Source: Aptenodytes patagonicus
Taxonomy: Eukaryota > Chordata > Aves > Sphenisciformes > Spheniscidae
Assembly (NCBI RefSeq): GCF_965638725.1
Contig: NC_134950.1
Coordinates: 3,286,101 to 3,350,100, forward strand
Direction: 5' to 3'
Length of the DNA: 64,000 nt
In this document: positions 13,661 through 24,900 of the stretch, piece by piece
Layout: each line of letters begins with the position of its first letter
Numbering within the stretch: the stretch's first letter is position 1
Position numbers and translations under genes: made by a program
Notes under the pieces: generated by a model
The model's input: the letters and a program-made list of their open reading frames with translations, nothing else
What the model was told of the DNA's origin: nothing
The model's database searches: none

Positions 13661-13790
13661 AATCTGCTGCCTCAGTTTCCCTGTGTGTAAAACACTAAAA
13701 ATAGTAACTCTCCTCCCAGAGGAAGCTCTGAGGAATAATTAACTAATGTTTGCAAAGTGCCAGCAAGCACTAATTACTATCATTATGCAG
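13661..13790 (+). repeat. MIR SINE, well-preserved ancient copy
   Basis: The run follows MIR consensus order over about 130 bases. First comes CTGCCTCAGTTTCCCTGTGTG with TAAAAC, then AATAGTAACTCTCCTCCCAGAGG. Next is a GAGGAATAATTAACTAATG block equivalent to the GTGAGGATTAAATGAG stretch, then GCAAAGTGC and a terminal ACTAATTACTATCATTATG. This is the 3' half of the SINE on the plus strand. MIR stopped moving long before birds diversified, so retaining this much order in a bird is notable. The call is by eye, with no alignment run. Confidence 0.75.
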
Positions 13791-16700
13791 GAGAGGAACA
13801 GTCGGGGTTTGCTTTGGTCCTAATAGTGCTTGTTTTCCTGAGCTCAACAAGCCACCGCATCAATGAGCCACTGATGGGGCTGTAAGTGGCTCCCCAAGGC
13901 GCTGCAGCAGTTTCTGAAAATATAAACACTAACAAATTAATTTAACTCTCCAGCAGCCTCCGGGAAAGTGAAGGCTCCAGCCTCCAATCAGCATGGCACG
14001 CTGGGGAAAAGAAAAAAAAAATGTTATTCCCGTTATTCTGGGCTGATAAAGTGCCTGGGCTGAGCTGTACATCTCCATCCACCCTTTGATTTGCCCTGCA
14101 AATCTAATGCGGTCGCACCAGCAGGAGCAGGGCCATCATGGTGGCTCTGGTGCAACACCTGGAGCCATGCCCGGGGAGCATGGAGCTGGGGACGGGTTCA
14201 TCACTGGTTCAGGCTGGTGCAGGCAGGATGGGGGAAACCACCTGGTTTTGGAGGGAGGGAAGGAGAAGAAAGGACTTAGCCTAAGGAGCAAGAGCTGAGA
14301 TGTGTCATGTACCTTCTGGCCAAAAACCAGGCCCTGGCTAAAATCCAGGAATGGTTTGGGGAAGGACCACAGGTATGGACAACACCAAATTCATCCATGG
14401 AGAAGGGACTTCTGGTGGCAGACAGGCCTTTCGCTGAGCAGAGAGGTGTTACGAAATAGAGGATCCAAGCCACAGTGTGCCCATGTGAACACTTGTCTAC
14501 CTGGGAAAGTAACAGATTCTCTGTCATCCTCATTTTTTACCTCAGGAAAGGCTGCCAGGTCAATAGATCTGTGCGAGTTCAACCACAAATTACAGTGGGG
14601 TCCATGAATATGCAGTCATTTGCAATCTGCAGAGATCCGCCCTCTGCAGGAACTCTCCTGGAGGATGCGCCAGAGGCAGGCAGAGACAGCATCCTTCAGC
14701 AGCATGACACCACCAGAGCCTGCAGACCGACAAAAGGCTTTCTTCAGGTTCGAAAGAGAAATAGCCAAGTTCAGCCTAAGTGCAGGCTGGGAACCACAGC
14801 TCAAATTTAATTGCACTCCCCAGTTAGACAATTGGAGAGAAATAGTCTTGCTGATTAGTGTCTATTTGTGAAGCCCTAACGAAGCAGGGAGATGGGAATA
14901 GTCCTTGGCCTGGACATCTTCCAAGGTGGGAGCAGTAAAGACGAGGACCTGTTCCCGCAGTCCTGGGAAGACAGAGTGTCAAGGAGTCCTCTTTCACAGC
15001 TCTTCCCTGTCTTGCAAGAGTTTTTTAAATGAAATACATATGTGTATATGCATTCACGCACCCACCCTCTCAAAAAGCAAGGCAAAAAGTCAAATATTAA
15101 CGTTAGTGTTTGAAAAGTGGATCTAATCAAGCAAAACGTCCTCAGTCCTGAAATTTCCCTTACAATACTTTAAAAACTCTTTCTTTCAAAACACAAACTG
15201 AGCTTTCCAAGTGCAAAGTCATTTATAGATCAAAACCCAAAATTTAAGTAAAACTTTCAAAGTCCCTTCTCACCCTCCCAAAATGTTTTGGAGATGGGAG
15301 AGCCATTCAAACTCGCCCTCCCTAAAAAACAAGTTGGTGAGGTCTCTTGTCCTCTGCCAGTGAAAAATTAGCCTGATGAGCTAATTACTGCTACAGATGT
15401 GGGGCAGGGCTGGTGGGCACGGGGATGTGGAAGAGGTGGGAAGGAGGAGGCAGCCTCGGCATAACCGAGGTGTTCAAATGCCACCGAGGAAGGGTGACAG
15501 TCCCCTGGCTGGAGTATCTGGGGCAGGTCCCACCGGAACGGTAGCAGTGCAGAGCAGAACGGCTGTGTGCAGAGCAGGATGATGGGGTCGCAGCTCCGTG
15601 GCAGGAAGCTGGGAGTGAAATGCTGTGAGCCATCTCTTGCTGCCTGGAAGCAAAAGATCCTTCTTTCCCCCAGGAAGAAGGTGCCCCTTTAGAGCCAGAT
15701 GGGCCTGATCCTCCTGCTCACTCCAAAGCCCCTACAATTAGTAGGATTAAGCTTGGAAAAACCAGCCTGTGTTACCCCAATATGACATTAGATGTCACCC
15801 ATGCGCTGCATTTACTGCCTGTCCCCCTCTCCTGGTCCCCACATGGGGAAGTCATGTACAGCCCATTCCACCCCCCCACCGAGGACTGGTGATTCAAGTT
15901 GGGGGGATCTCAGGAGGTCACTTCATCCAGACACCTGGAGATGCTCCCAGCGCCAGGAGAAATGCAGCCCAGGATCTGATACCTCAACCTGGAAGAGGTG
16001 GGATAGGAGAACGGTATCCACAGCCCCCATGGCCTTGCGGGACAGAGGTAGGTATTTGGCTATAACCCGGCAGAGCCAGGACTCACAAGATGATCCAAGA
16101 CCTAGATGTTTAACTCTGTGCACAGTTCATGACCCATGCCAGCTAGCACTGCTCGTGCCTGGGCATCCTTTACGGGGGCTGAAGGGTTTGGAGATGGGTC
16201 CCCACTAGGATGCTCCCCTAATTCAGTAAGAAGAGCGTACAGTTGTATGGATTTTAGATGGCCCGTGCCACATGTCCATGGCCAGGGAATGGGTCCTCAG
16301 AGGGGACTGCAGCCAGAGATGACATAGAGGACTACCCCCATTTTGTAAGGCTAGCAAGGTGCTCTGCACCCCCCCCACCCATGGTCCCCTGGCTGAAGGC
16401 CTCCTTTGCAAGACCTCTCCTCCAAGGGCTGCTTTCGCCCTCCCGCTCCCTTGCAAAAGGGAGACAAAGCCCTTGGAGGGTGGCCACCAGCCTGCAAAGA
16501 CGGGATGGAGCCAGTTGAGCAGCCCCATGCTGGGAACCACCCCTGGTGCCGTTTGGGTGCTCTCCCAGCCCTACACCGCGTGGGGCAGGATCTCTCCCAG
16601 GGCTGACTGGGGCCAGCAGGAGGAATCCCGGCACCCCACAGCTCCATGGATGAGTGAAGGAGGCCGATCTCATTAAAGCCTGTGGAAATCCCCTTCCACA

Positions 16701-17077
16701 TTCCCAGCTGCGGTGTTTCCTCTCTTGCAAGCACGGACTGCAGTGGCAGGCGGGGGAAGGCACTTCGGGGAACATGTTTACAGAGCTCCTGCCAAACCAC
16801 AGGAAGTCCCAGCTCCTGGGGATGAAGAATGGGAGGAGGAGGAGGAGGCAGATGAGGCCAAGGCTCTGTCAACTCCTCTCCACCGCCACCGGCTGGAGCC
16901 TTCTCCCTTTGCTGTTTTATTTCAGAGTAGCTCAGCGGGTGAAGTCCACCAGCAAAGGGAGAAAAAAGCACCTGGGAAATACATTGTTCTTCTGCATACA
17001 TCTAGTGTTAAAGCACACCATGGTGGACACCAGAGCTTCTGGCTCTGGCAACTGAGGAGAGACTCTTACAAATATGA

Positions 17078-17178
17078 CATGGGACATGGTTTAGTGGTGG
17101 ACTTGGCAGTGCTAGGTTAACGGTTGGACTCAATGATCTTAAAGGTCTCTTCCAACCTAAATGATTCCATGATTCTAT
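17078..17178 (+). mobile_element. CR1 LINE 3' tail fragment
   Basis: A severely 5'-truncated CR1 of about 100 bases. It starts at the last codons of ORF2 (GGGACATGGTTTAG, the RDMV-stop end seen in the two longer copies). It continues through the TTGGACTCAATGATCTTAAAG and TCTTCCAACCTAAATGATT blocks and ends with ATTCCATGATTCTATGA. It belongs to the same subfamily as the copies at 7,711-9,645 and 19,180-20,053. Confidence 0.93.
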
Positions 17179-18454
17179 GACCCAACAGCTCACAGTGCAG
17201 AAAGCTGATACTTAGTTGTCTTAAAATTGATTTGCACTGATTTCTAAACACCATTCATTTGCTGCATTCCTATTTACACATCCAAGGGCTGTCACCTTGT
17301 GCAGTTCTCCTGGGTATCTGAAGGTGTCTGCAGCCCAAGCATCTGAGGAATCTGCTGCCATCGCCACTGCTCCCAGTCCCGAGATGCCACTTGCCCAGTG
17401 AGGCTATCAAAGGCTTGGGCAACAGCTTGAAGATGCTCCTCTTTGATCAGAAGGTGTTGGACACTCCTACAACATATCCTAGAATGGCAGAGAGTTCTTG
17501 AGACTGGGCATGATGGGGCTCTCCTCTGCTGACGCCATCTGAGCAGGATTTGGGCAGCAGGTCCACAGCACAGTAAGCATTTCATATTCCTCTTCATTTC
17601 ATTAGGGACAACAGCCTTAAAGCAGCCAAAAATATTTCTGTATCTCAGAGTGCAAGGCCTCACGCTTGCAGCCCTGGGTGGCCTTGGTTGCATCCTTGGC
17701 GAAGACCATGCACTCATAAGTGTCTAAAGATAAGCACTACTCACCATTCACCGGAAAAGTGCTCAGTACGGCTGCTCCCTGTCCCCACCATTTCACTTGT
17801 TCAATGAGCACAGACGCTCCACACCCTTATTTATCTATTCACATCTGTAGGGGCACAGACAGGCAGAAAAACAACTCACCTACCAAACCATTGCCTCATA
17901 TTGCTCAAGCCATTCAGAACTGCAAGTTAATTCATAACAGACTGAATTTAAGACCTAAAGAAAAATGTAAGTTCATTTACTGGACATCCTATTTCAGAAT
18001 GAATAATATAGCTCTGTTTTAATAGCCATTAAACAGCCAGATTCAACAAGAAAAGAGCAAAGTTCGCAAGAGGTTTCAGCTGACAATGAATATCATATTG
18101 AACATCGGCAGGAATAGAAGTTATTGTAGTCTACATAATTAGTACTTCTCTCCACCCCTGTTTGGCAACTGCTTTATCAAATCACAGATGTCCATAAGGA
18201 ATGAAGTGTTGCTGGAACACCTTGCAGTCAAAATCTTTGCACAGACTCTTATATCCTGCACTGTTCATTATCTTTAATTAAATGTATATGATTCCAGTTC
18301 CCAGAAGAATGTCCCCTTCTATTAACTGAGCTAAATTTAAACTCAAGAGAATTCAGCATACCTTTTTAATAGAAATTCAACAGACAGTATCGACATTCCT
18401 TTTTGGTTTACAGCAGCCTTTCACACCATGAAGACCATTGTGATGAACCAGGGA
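17179..18454. other. Non-coding region, nothing recognised
   Basis: This unique-looking sequence lies between two CR1-derived segments. Open frames are short (longest 141 codons, minus strand 17,292-17,717) with no family resemblance. The right part, from about 17,900, is AT-rich. No promoter, RNA gene or repeat is apparent. Confidence 0.5.
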
Positions 18455-19165
18455 GACTGGCCTTCTCCTCTTTAAGCTAAAAACCCCAGTTCTTTAAACC
18501 TTTCCTCCTAGGTCAGATTTCCCAGGTCTTTCTATCAAACTTTTCTAGACTTAGAGCCAGAAATACATTCCCCCACTTCAGAGTACTAAACTTTGAGTTT
18601 CAGGCTAGTTTATATACTTGTTTACACCTCCCAGTATGCTCTCTGCTCTCTCCAGAAGAGGGTGGATTTCCTGACTCACATTCCCCTGGTAACCCATTGC
18701 CCAAACCGGTTGTTCCCCATTCTGTATTTGTGCAGCTGGATGTTCCTGCCTTATTCCACCCCACGCGTCTCCCAACCGAAGCTCATCCTACTTTTTCTAG
18801 GCTGTTCCCCCACCACGTTGAGGCCACCCTCCATCCCACCTTCATCCTCCAGTGCCATTCTCAGTCCTTCCTGACTCTACATGTCCTGCAGATTGAATAA
18901 GCTTCCTCTGTATTCATTCACCCTGCAGACCCATGCTCACAGTCACCTTCCCTTCTTGGAGGCCATGTTAACAAGCATCTAAGTCATATGCTTTAGCTGT
19001 TTTAGGAGCAGATCAGTGATGAAAGCCTTGCTGGAGCCAAGGCACATGGCAGCTACTGGCATCTCCCCTTTGCAGAAAGACTCTCACAAAGAGAATTCGA
19101 TTGATCTGAAAGTTTCTCCTTGACCAGTCCCTAATGACTGCTACCCATCTCCTTGGTACCTATCA
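18455..19165 (-). mobile_element. Ancient CR1/L3-type LINE relic, minus strand
   Basis: Decayed but colinear blocks of a CR1/L3 reverse transcriptase gene can be followed. They are, in order: TTCTCCTCTTTAAGC...CCCCAGTTCTTTAAACCTTTCCTC (18,462-18,508); CCCATTCTGTATTTGTGCAG followed by CTGGATGTTCCTGCC (18,717-18,750); and AAAGCCTTGCTGGAGCCAAGG followed, some 70 bases on, by TTCTCCTTGACCAGTCCCTAATGACTG (about 19,021-19,143). These have the same order as the corresponding parts of the 7.8-9.6 kb copy, but frames are broken throughout and much spacer is unrecognisable. It is far older than the three young CR1 copies. It ends just before a young CR1 in the opposite orientation. Confidence 0.7.
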
Positions 19166-19179
19166 TGTGTAAAGAGGTT

Positions 19180-20053
19180 ATCTGATCGAGGGAAGGAAGG
19201 CTCTACAGAGGGATGTGTAGATCCAGGACAGGCTGGATCGATGGGCTGAGGCCAACTGTATGAGGTTCAATAAAGCTGAGTGTCGGGTCCTGCACTTCGG
19301 CCACAACAACTCCATGGAACGCTACAGGCTTGGGGAAGAGTGGCTGGAAAGCTGCCTGTCGGAAAAGGACCGGGGGGTGTTGGTCGACAGCCAGCTGAAC
19401 ATGAGCCGGCAGTGTGCCCAGGCGGCCAAGAAGGCCAATGGCATCCTGGCCTGTATCAGAAACAGTGTGGCCAGCAGGAGTAGGGAAGTGATCGTGCCCC
19501 TGTACTCGGCCCTGGTGAGGCCGCACCTCGAATACTGTGTTCAGTTTTGGGCCCCTCACTACAAGAAGGACATTGAGGTGCTAGAGCGTGTCCAGAGAAG
19601 GGCAACGAAGCTGGTGAAGGGTCCGGAGCACAAGTCTTCTGAGGAGCGGCTGAGGGAACTGGGGTTGTTTAGCCTGGAGAAAAGGAGGCTGAGGGGAGAC
19701 CTCATCGCTCTCTACAACTCCCTGAAAGGAGGTTGTAGCGAGGTGGGTGTCGGTCTCTTCTCCCAAGTAACTAGCAATAGGATGAGAGAAAATGGCCTCA
19801 AGTTGCGCCAGGGGAGGTTTAGATTGGACGTGAGGAAAAATTTCTTTACTGAAAGGGTTGTCAAGCATCGGAACAGGCTGCCCAGGGAAGTGGTTGAGTC
19901 CCCATCCCTGGAGGTATTTAAAAGACATGTAGATGTGGTGCTTAGGGACATGGTTTAGTGGTGGACTTGGCAGTGCTAGGTTAACAGTTGGACTTGATGA
20001 TCTTAAAGGTCTTTTCCAACCTAAATGATTCTATGATTCTATGATTCTATGAT
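19180..20053 (+). mobile_element. CR1 LINE retrotransposon, 5'-truncated, plus strand
   Basis: The element begins within the RT coding region, at a block matching residues about 358-380 of the longer copy. A small insertion near 19,210-19,225 disturbs the frame. It then runs in frame from 19,260 through the ORF2 stop at 19,958 and the 3' UTR, and ends in repeated ATTCTATG octamers (20,027-20,053). It is the same subfamily as the element at 7,711-9,645 but in opposite orientation about 9.5 kb away, so the two form a long interrupted inverted repeat. Confidence 0.95.
19260..19958 (+). pseudogene. CR1 ORF2 C-terminal fragment, 232 codons
   Basis: This is the C-terminal third of a CR1 reverse transcriptase ORF. 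By eye it is identical to residues 381-612 of the 7.8-9.6 kb copy at about 207 of 232 positions (roughly 89%), with no gaps. The catalytic RT motifs (the LDFSKAFD and FADD blocks) lie upstream of the truncation and are absent, so it cannot encode an active enzyme. It still holds the conserved [20 protein letters not shown] and [19 protein letters not shown] stretches and the RDMV C-terminus. The first Met is internal to the family protein, not a genuine start. Confidence 0.9.
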
Positions 20054-21385
20054 TGCTTGTCCCTTGCTTGTTCTTTGTAGGACTAGATACTTCCTACCAT
20101 ATTTCCCCTGCTGGCTCTGTTAATCCCATTTTACTGTGTCTGTAAATCCTACCTTAATGGGATTCTTCCTCATCATCCCTGATCCTCAGCATGAAACAGC
20201 CCTGTTACAGGTAATTAGGAAAAAAAACACCTCTCCAAAATCCAGTACCTATCTGCTAAATATTCCCACTGCCTTCAGTGAGCATTGGGATCTCATTCCC
20301 AACCCTAGTCCATCAGACCATAAGACAACACTTAACTTCAAGTACAGAAGTAACACATCACCAACCCCACTACAGGTCTTCATAGCTTTGGCTCTGGCTC
20401 ATAACATTGTCAAGCTTAAACTTCCTCATCCGTGGGTTAAAAAACAGTCGGTGATGCTTATCTATTCCAGGGAGCACCTGTGAAATGGATTCACATATGA
20501 CTAAGGTCGTCTGAGTCTCAAAGGGAAAACACGTGAGCTGAACCCTGCTCTCACACTCAGGACTGTCGGTCAGCCCACAGTGACTGCGGGTGCCGCTGCC
20601 CAGGCAGGCTTGAGGCTCTCAGCTGTGATGGGTCATGATGGCTGACAGCAAAGCATCCTCCTGGTTTGTTCCTCACCAAGATTCTCTTGGAACTCCCCCT
20701 TCCCAGCAATTAAAATAGTAAAGAAGAGTAAGGAACAAGGCTGAACCTAAGTGGATTACAATGGACACTGACTGCTCTCCCAGGATCACCCAGTCCCAGT
20801 GGTTAGCACCTGACCAACCCGGAGATGTGACGTACAAAAAGCAGGTCTTGTGGTGATTAATTAAAGTTGGATGAGGACTGCCAGAATTCTCCTTTCTAAC
20901 CCAAAGAAACTTCCATCGTTCCTTGCAAGGTCAGCCCCCAGGAGGGAAAAAGCAGTGGGAATAGGTTGTGGTGCTCTAACCACGTTTGAAACAACTTGTG
21001 TTCATCTCATTAGAGAAATGGGAACCCAGGATTTCTTCAGCACTTCCTGGCCAAGCCCATACCCCTGTTCTCCTGGAAGGGCAACCATTCCCATGAAGGC
21101 TGGGCTGAGGAGTGGGGAGAAAACGTGACTGCAATGAAGAATGAGCTGGGGGTGCCACTGTCTCCCTCCAGCAGCAACCCACAGGGTTTATGTGTGCAAG
21201 CTGCTTTGTACCTGCTGATGTGACTCAGACCTGTGCTAAGGTGGCCTCGGGGGAATTTCAAACACACTTGACTGAAGCACCTACAATAAAAGCTGGCTCC
21301 CTAAGGTCCTTATACAACCAAAGAAAAGGCAGAGCATCATTCCTGGAGCTTCTTTAGGGATCTGTAAAATAGCAAGCATGAATAA
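20054..21385. other. Non-coding region, nothing recognised
   Basis: No repeat or gene is identifiable. The longest frame (115 codons, 20,136-20,483) shows no domain, signal sequence or family resemblance. The region lies between a CR1 copy and a solo LTR. Confidence 0.5.
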
Positions 21386-21975
21386 TGTGGTTTAACCCCA
21401 GCCGGCAACTAAGCCCCACACAGCCGCTCGCTCACTCCCCCCTGGTGGGACGGGGGAGAGAATCAGAAGAGTAAAAGTGAGAAAACTCATGGGATGAGAT
21501 AAAGACAGTTTAATAGGTAAAGCAAAAGCCGCGCACGCAAGCAAAGCAAAACAAGGAATTCATTCACTGCTTCCCATCAGCAGGCAGGTGTTCAGCCATC
21601 TCCAGGAAAGCAGGGCTCCATCACATGTAATGGTTACTTGGGAAGACCAACGGCATCACTCCGAACATTCCCCCCTTCCTTCTTCTTCCCCCAGCTTTAT
21701 ATGCTGAGCATGATGTCATATGGCGTGGAATATCCCTTTGGTCATTTGGGGTCAGCTGTCCTGGCTGTGTCCCCTCCCAACTTCTTGTGCACCCCCAGCC
21801 TCCTCGCTGGTGGGGCGGTGTGAGAAGCAGAAAAGGCCTTGACTCTGTGTCAGCACTGCTCAGCAATAACGAAAACATCCCTGTGTTATCAACACTGTTT
21901 CCAGCACAAATCCAAAACATAGCCCCATGCTAGCTACTATGAAGAAAGTTAACTCTACCCCAGCCAAAACCAGCA
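21386..21975 (-). mobile_element. Solo LTR of an endogenous retrovirus, ERVL-like, minus strand
   Basis: On the minus strand the segment runs from TGCTGGTTTTGG (end at 21,975) to TTAAACCACA (start at 21,386), so it has the TG...CA ends typical of an LTR. It carries a TATA-like ATATAAAG (complement of 21,695-21,702) and an ATTAAA polyadenylation signal (complement of 21,509-21,514). The last part, corresponding to U5, has the pyrimidine-rich CTTTATCTCATCCC and GGCTGGGGTTAAACCACA pattern of LTRs abundant in neoavian genomes. No gag, pol or env sequence adjoins either edge, so it is a solo LTR left after recombination between two LTRs. A clean target-site duplication is not visible: AATAA on the left matches AATCC only partly, five bases past the right edge. 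Confidence 0.85.
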
Positions 21976-24900
21976 CAACAAATCCCAGCCCGCCTGTTGG
22001 GTTTTTTTTTTCCCCCTCTACTGCTTTGGGGCAAGTTGCTCGCAGTTATGACAGGGAGGAATCAGAGCTTGCATTTCTCCCACCACTCAGCTGAGACCTG
22101 CTTCAGGCTGCTCAGGTCTCCTAAAGTGAGATAAAATTCATCCCAAAGCCAGTCTCTCAGTGCCAGAAAATGGAAGGGGTCCAACGCAAACAACAGGACA
22201 AATAAGCCAGCCAACGCCAGCCCTCTGTCAGTCAGCCTTCCCTCTGAAACCAAAAGCAAAGCAACTCCCAGAGGTCTCTCCCACTCCGAGCATGGCTTTG
22301 CAATTATAAATTATCCCAAGATTATCTCTGTCCCCAGCACTGCTGTGTTCACCTCCTCTGTGTTTGCCACAGGATTAATTGCTGCTGCATTGGCTGCACT
22401 GCAGAATAAAAGCTGGGGACGCAGCAAACTCCTAATTACCACCATCATTCAGTGGCAGCAAGGGGTGATAAATTTAAAGCCAAATACATGAGGAAACACT
22501 TTTTGTTTTAACGTAATCTTCAGTTAACTAGCACAGACTGCTGCTGGGAAAGGAATCAAGACAAATGGGACCAGGCATCCAGAGGGCCTGAGCAAGAAAG
22601 AAAATTAAAGTTGCACTGGCTGAGACAGCAATGCCCAGAGCTGACCGTCCTGGCATCAGCAGGCACCATCCAAGGACCAGGATGTGCTTCTTGCTCTTAC
22701 CACATCCTAGCGTGATGTTTGACATTGCCTGGGTGCAGCATCCATCCTATCCCCTGACACCCTGCGCTCCCAGACAGTCAGGAGGTCTCATCTGTGATGC
22801 ACAGCTGATGGAGCATCAGCAAGACAGGAGAGGCTGCAGTGGTGCCAACTTCTAGGACTCTGCATTCAAAAGAGCTGCTCCAGGACAGTGTCCCCATCCA
22901 ACCTCTTTCCCTGATGAACCACACGTCTCACATGGGGAAATGTGGAGATATCTGAGGAGAGAAGATACCTAGAAGTCTGGTGCCGTTGACTGTTCCAGTG
23001 CAGAGCACTGGCCTTTGAGTTTGCTTTTCAGCTCGAAGTCTCTGGTTATCTCCTGAATACCCTGCCTGAGTGTGAAGGAAGGAGGAGCTTCACCTCCACC
23101 AGAAACATCTCTGGCTTGCAGAAGTCCCCCACAGCCTCACCATCCTCATCCATGGTGGGAACAAGAAGCAAATACGCTGCTCCTTACTGAATCTGGGCTG
23201 GAGCAGAGTAAAGCCGAGCTCCATGGGACTGCAGGAAGGTCCTGAACACCAGTACTGCTGTCGCTCTGGTGCTGCAGGACTTCCAGGCGCATGGAAATGT
23301 GGTGAGAGCCCTGAACCCAGAGGCTCAGATGAAACACCAGAAGCTCCACGGCCCTGAGTGGGACTGGGCTGGAAATCTGTCAAGCTTTCTCATGAGATTT
23401 CCTCTCTCCCTCCTGGTTCCGTCTGAGCTGGAAACACCATGAGAATAACTTTCCTCCTTGCATTTCAGCAGTTTTGCTTCCGGGCCTGCGCTAAACAAGG
23501 AAGTGCAGAGGCGTGGGAACTGAGGGGAGACACAAACACACGAGAGCATGGTCTGAACTGCTCCAGATCTCTACGTGCGACTCACTGCCTCCGTCAAGGC
23601 GATTCTCCTGCCAGCTTAACTCCTCTGCCTGGGCTGACACCTTCAGGTGGAGATGGTTATCTCAGTCTTCCCTGTGGGCCAGATCCTGCTCTCCCTTAGA
23701 CAGCAAAGCAATCCTAGCAATAGCCACTCAAATTTTACTGGTGTGAGACAAGAACATTTGGACCATGATCTTGATGCCTTTTAAAGACACATCACCTAGC
23801 CCACAGTAGAGTACTTGGACACAAAGTCCAAACCTCCAGGGAGCCTTGGTCCTTTTGCTGCCTATCACAAGATGTGGTAAAAGGGCTTGACTTCTCGATG
23901 CACTCAGCATCTCAGCACCCCAAGAACAGAGTGCATTTCAGGTGACTGAAGTTAAACTGATAGTGTGGAGTACCACAAACCATCGGCACTTCAGGCAAGG
24001 TTGACCCATTCCTCCCAATTTCTTCACTGCTACGTGCCTTCAGCACCCACTGACAAAACAAGGTGTGCTCACATGAGCAGGTATGGCACGTAGGGATGAA
24101 TAATGCTCCTCTCACCCCATATGTATTTCAGGATAAAATTCAGGCATCACCACAGACTAACGCACCACCTAACATACGTTTAGATCAAACATTCAGTATC
24201 TCAAAGCTACAATTAATGTGGAAATGGAAAGGAGTTTTTCCCACCCCAAACAGCTTGCAATTTAAGGCACTGCTCTTTCCCATAAATCTCCACCAGATTG
24301 GCATGGAAATCTCTTTGGGATTATGAGGATCTATTCAGTAGTTCAAAGGTTAATTGGAGCAACACCAGGGTTACGAGCAGAAAGGAGGGGACAATTTCTA
24401 GCAGCAAGGTCGCAGAGCTACTGAGCACATCCCTCTGGAGCATTCATCATTATTTAATTATTGCTGTACTAATAGCTAGTATGATTTAAAGTATTCAAGG
24501 TCTCTTAGGCTTTGTGAAAGAAGCAAGCCTTTTGTGGTTTTTAAGGACCACAACATAGGAGAAGGGTGTAGCAGCCTCCTAGCCCAGCAGGCCCTGTTTC
24601 TCAGCACTGAGCACTTAAGGTGAACGACTGTACTTACTTGGCTATATGACTTCTAGGCAGGAGCTGGCCCAGACCACGGGCAAAGAAGTTCAGGTGCACC
24701 TCAAAGACCTGCAGACAGTGCCAGCACTAGCCAAGAGAGGACTCAGTGACTTGAGAGGCCACTTCCATCTGAAAACATCTGAAAACCTGGCCGCGTCTGC
24801 ATACTGTTCAGCACCAAGGGATCTCCATCCTACCAAAGGCTTCTCAGTCAGCAGGTTACATCTGAATTTGAGCCCGTCAGTCAGGGTTAGTACCAGTTGC

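Larger units (their letters stand above)
9646..17077. other. Non-coding region, no gene recognised
   Basis: Apart from a clear MIR copy (13,661-13,790) I see nothing identifiable. Positions 9,650-10,140 are very AT-rich. Small low-complexity stretches include an (AAT)n-(AGC)n junction at about 12,746-12,772, A-rich tracts near 13,458-13,485 and a GGA-rich stretch near 16,836. Overlapping open frames on both strands at 15.4-17.1 kb (the longest is 216 codons, minus strand) occur in GC-richer DNA, resemble no known protein and appear in several frames at once, so I treat them as chance. Confidence 0.55.

Noticed and set aside
16351-17001. 216-codon minus-strand frame with overlapping frames on the other strand.
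   Set aside because: GC-rich stretch with many simultaneous open frames, Pro-rich and without any recognisable domain; no splice or promoter context.
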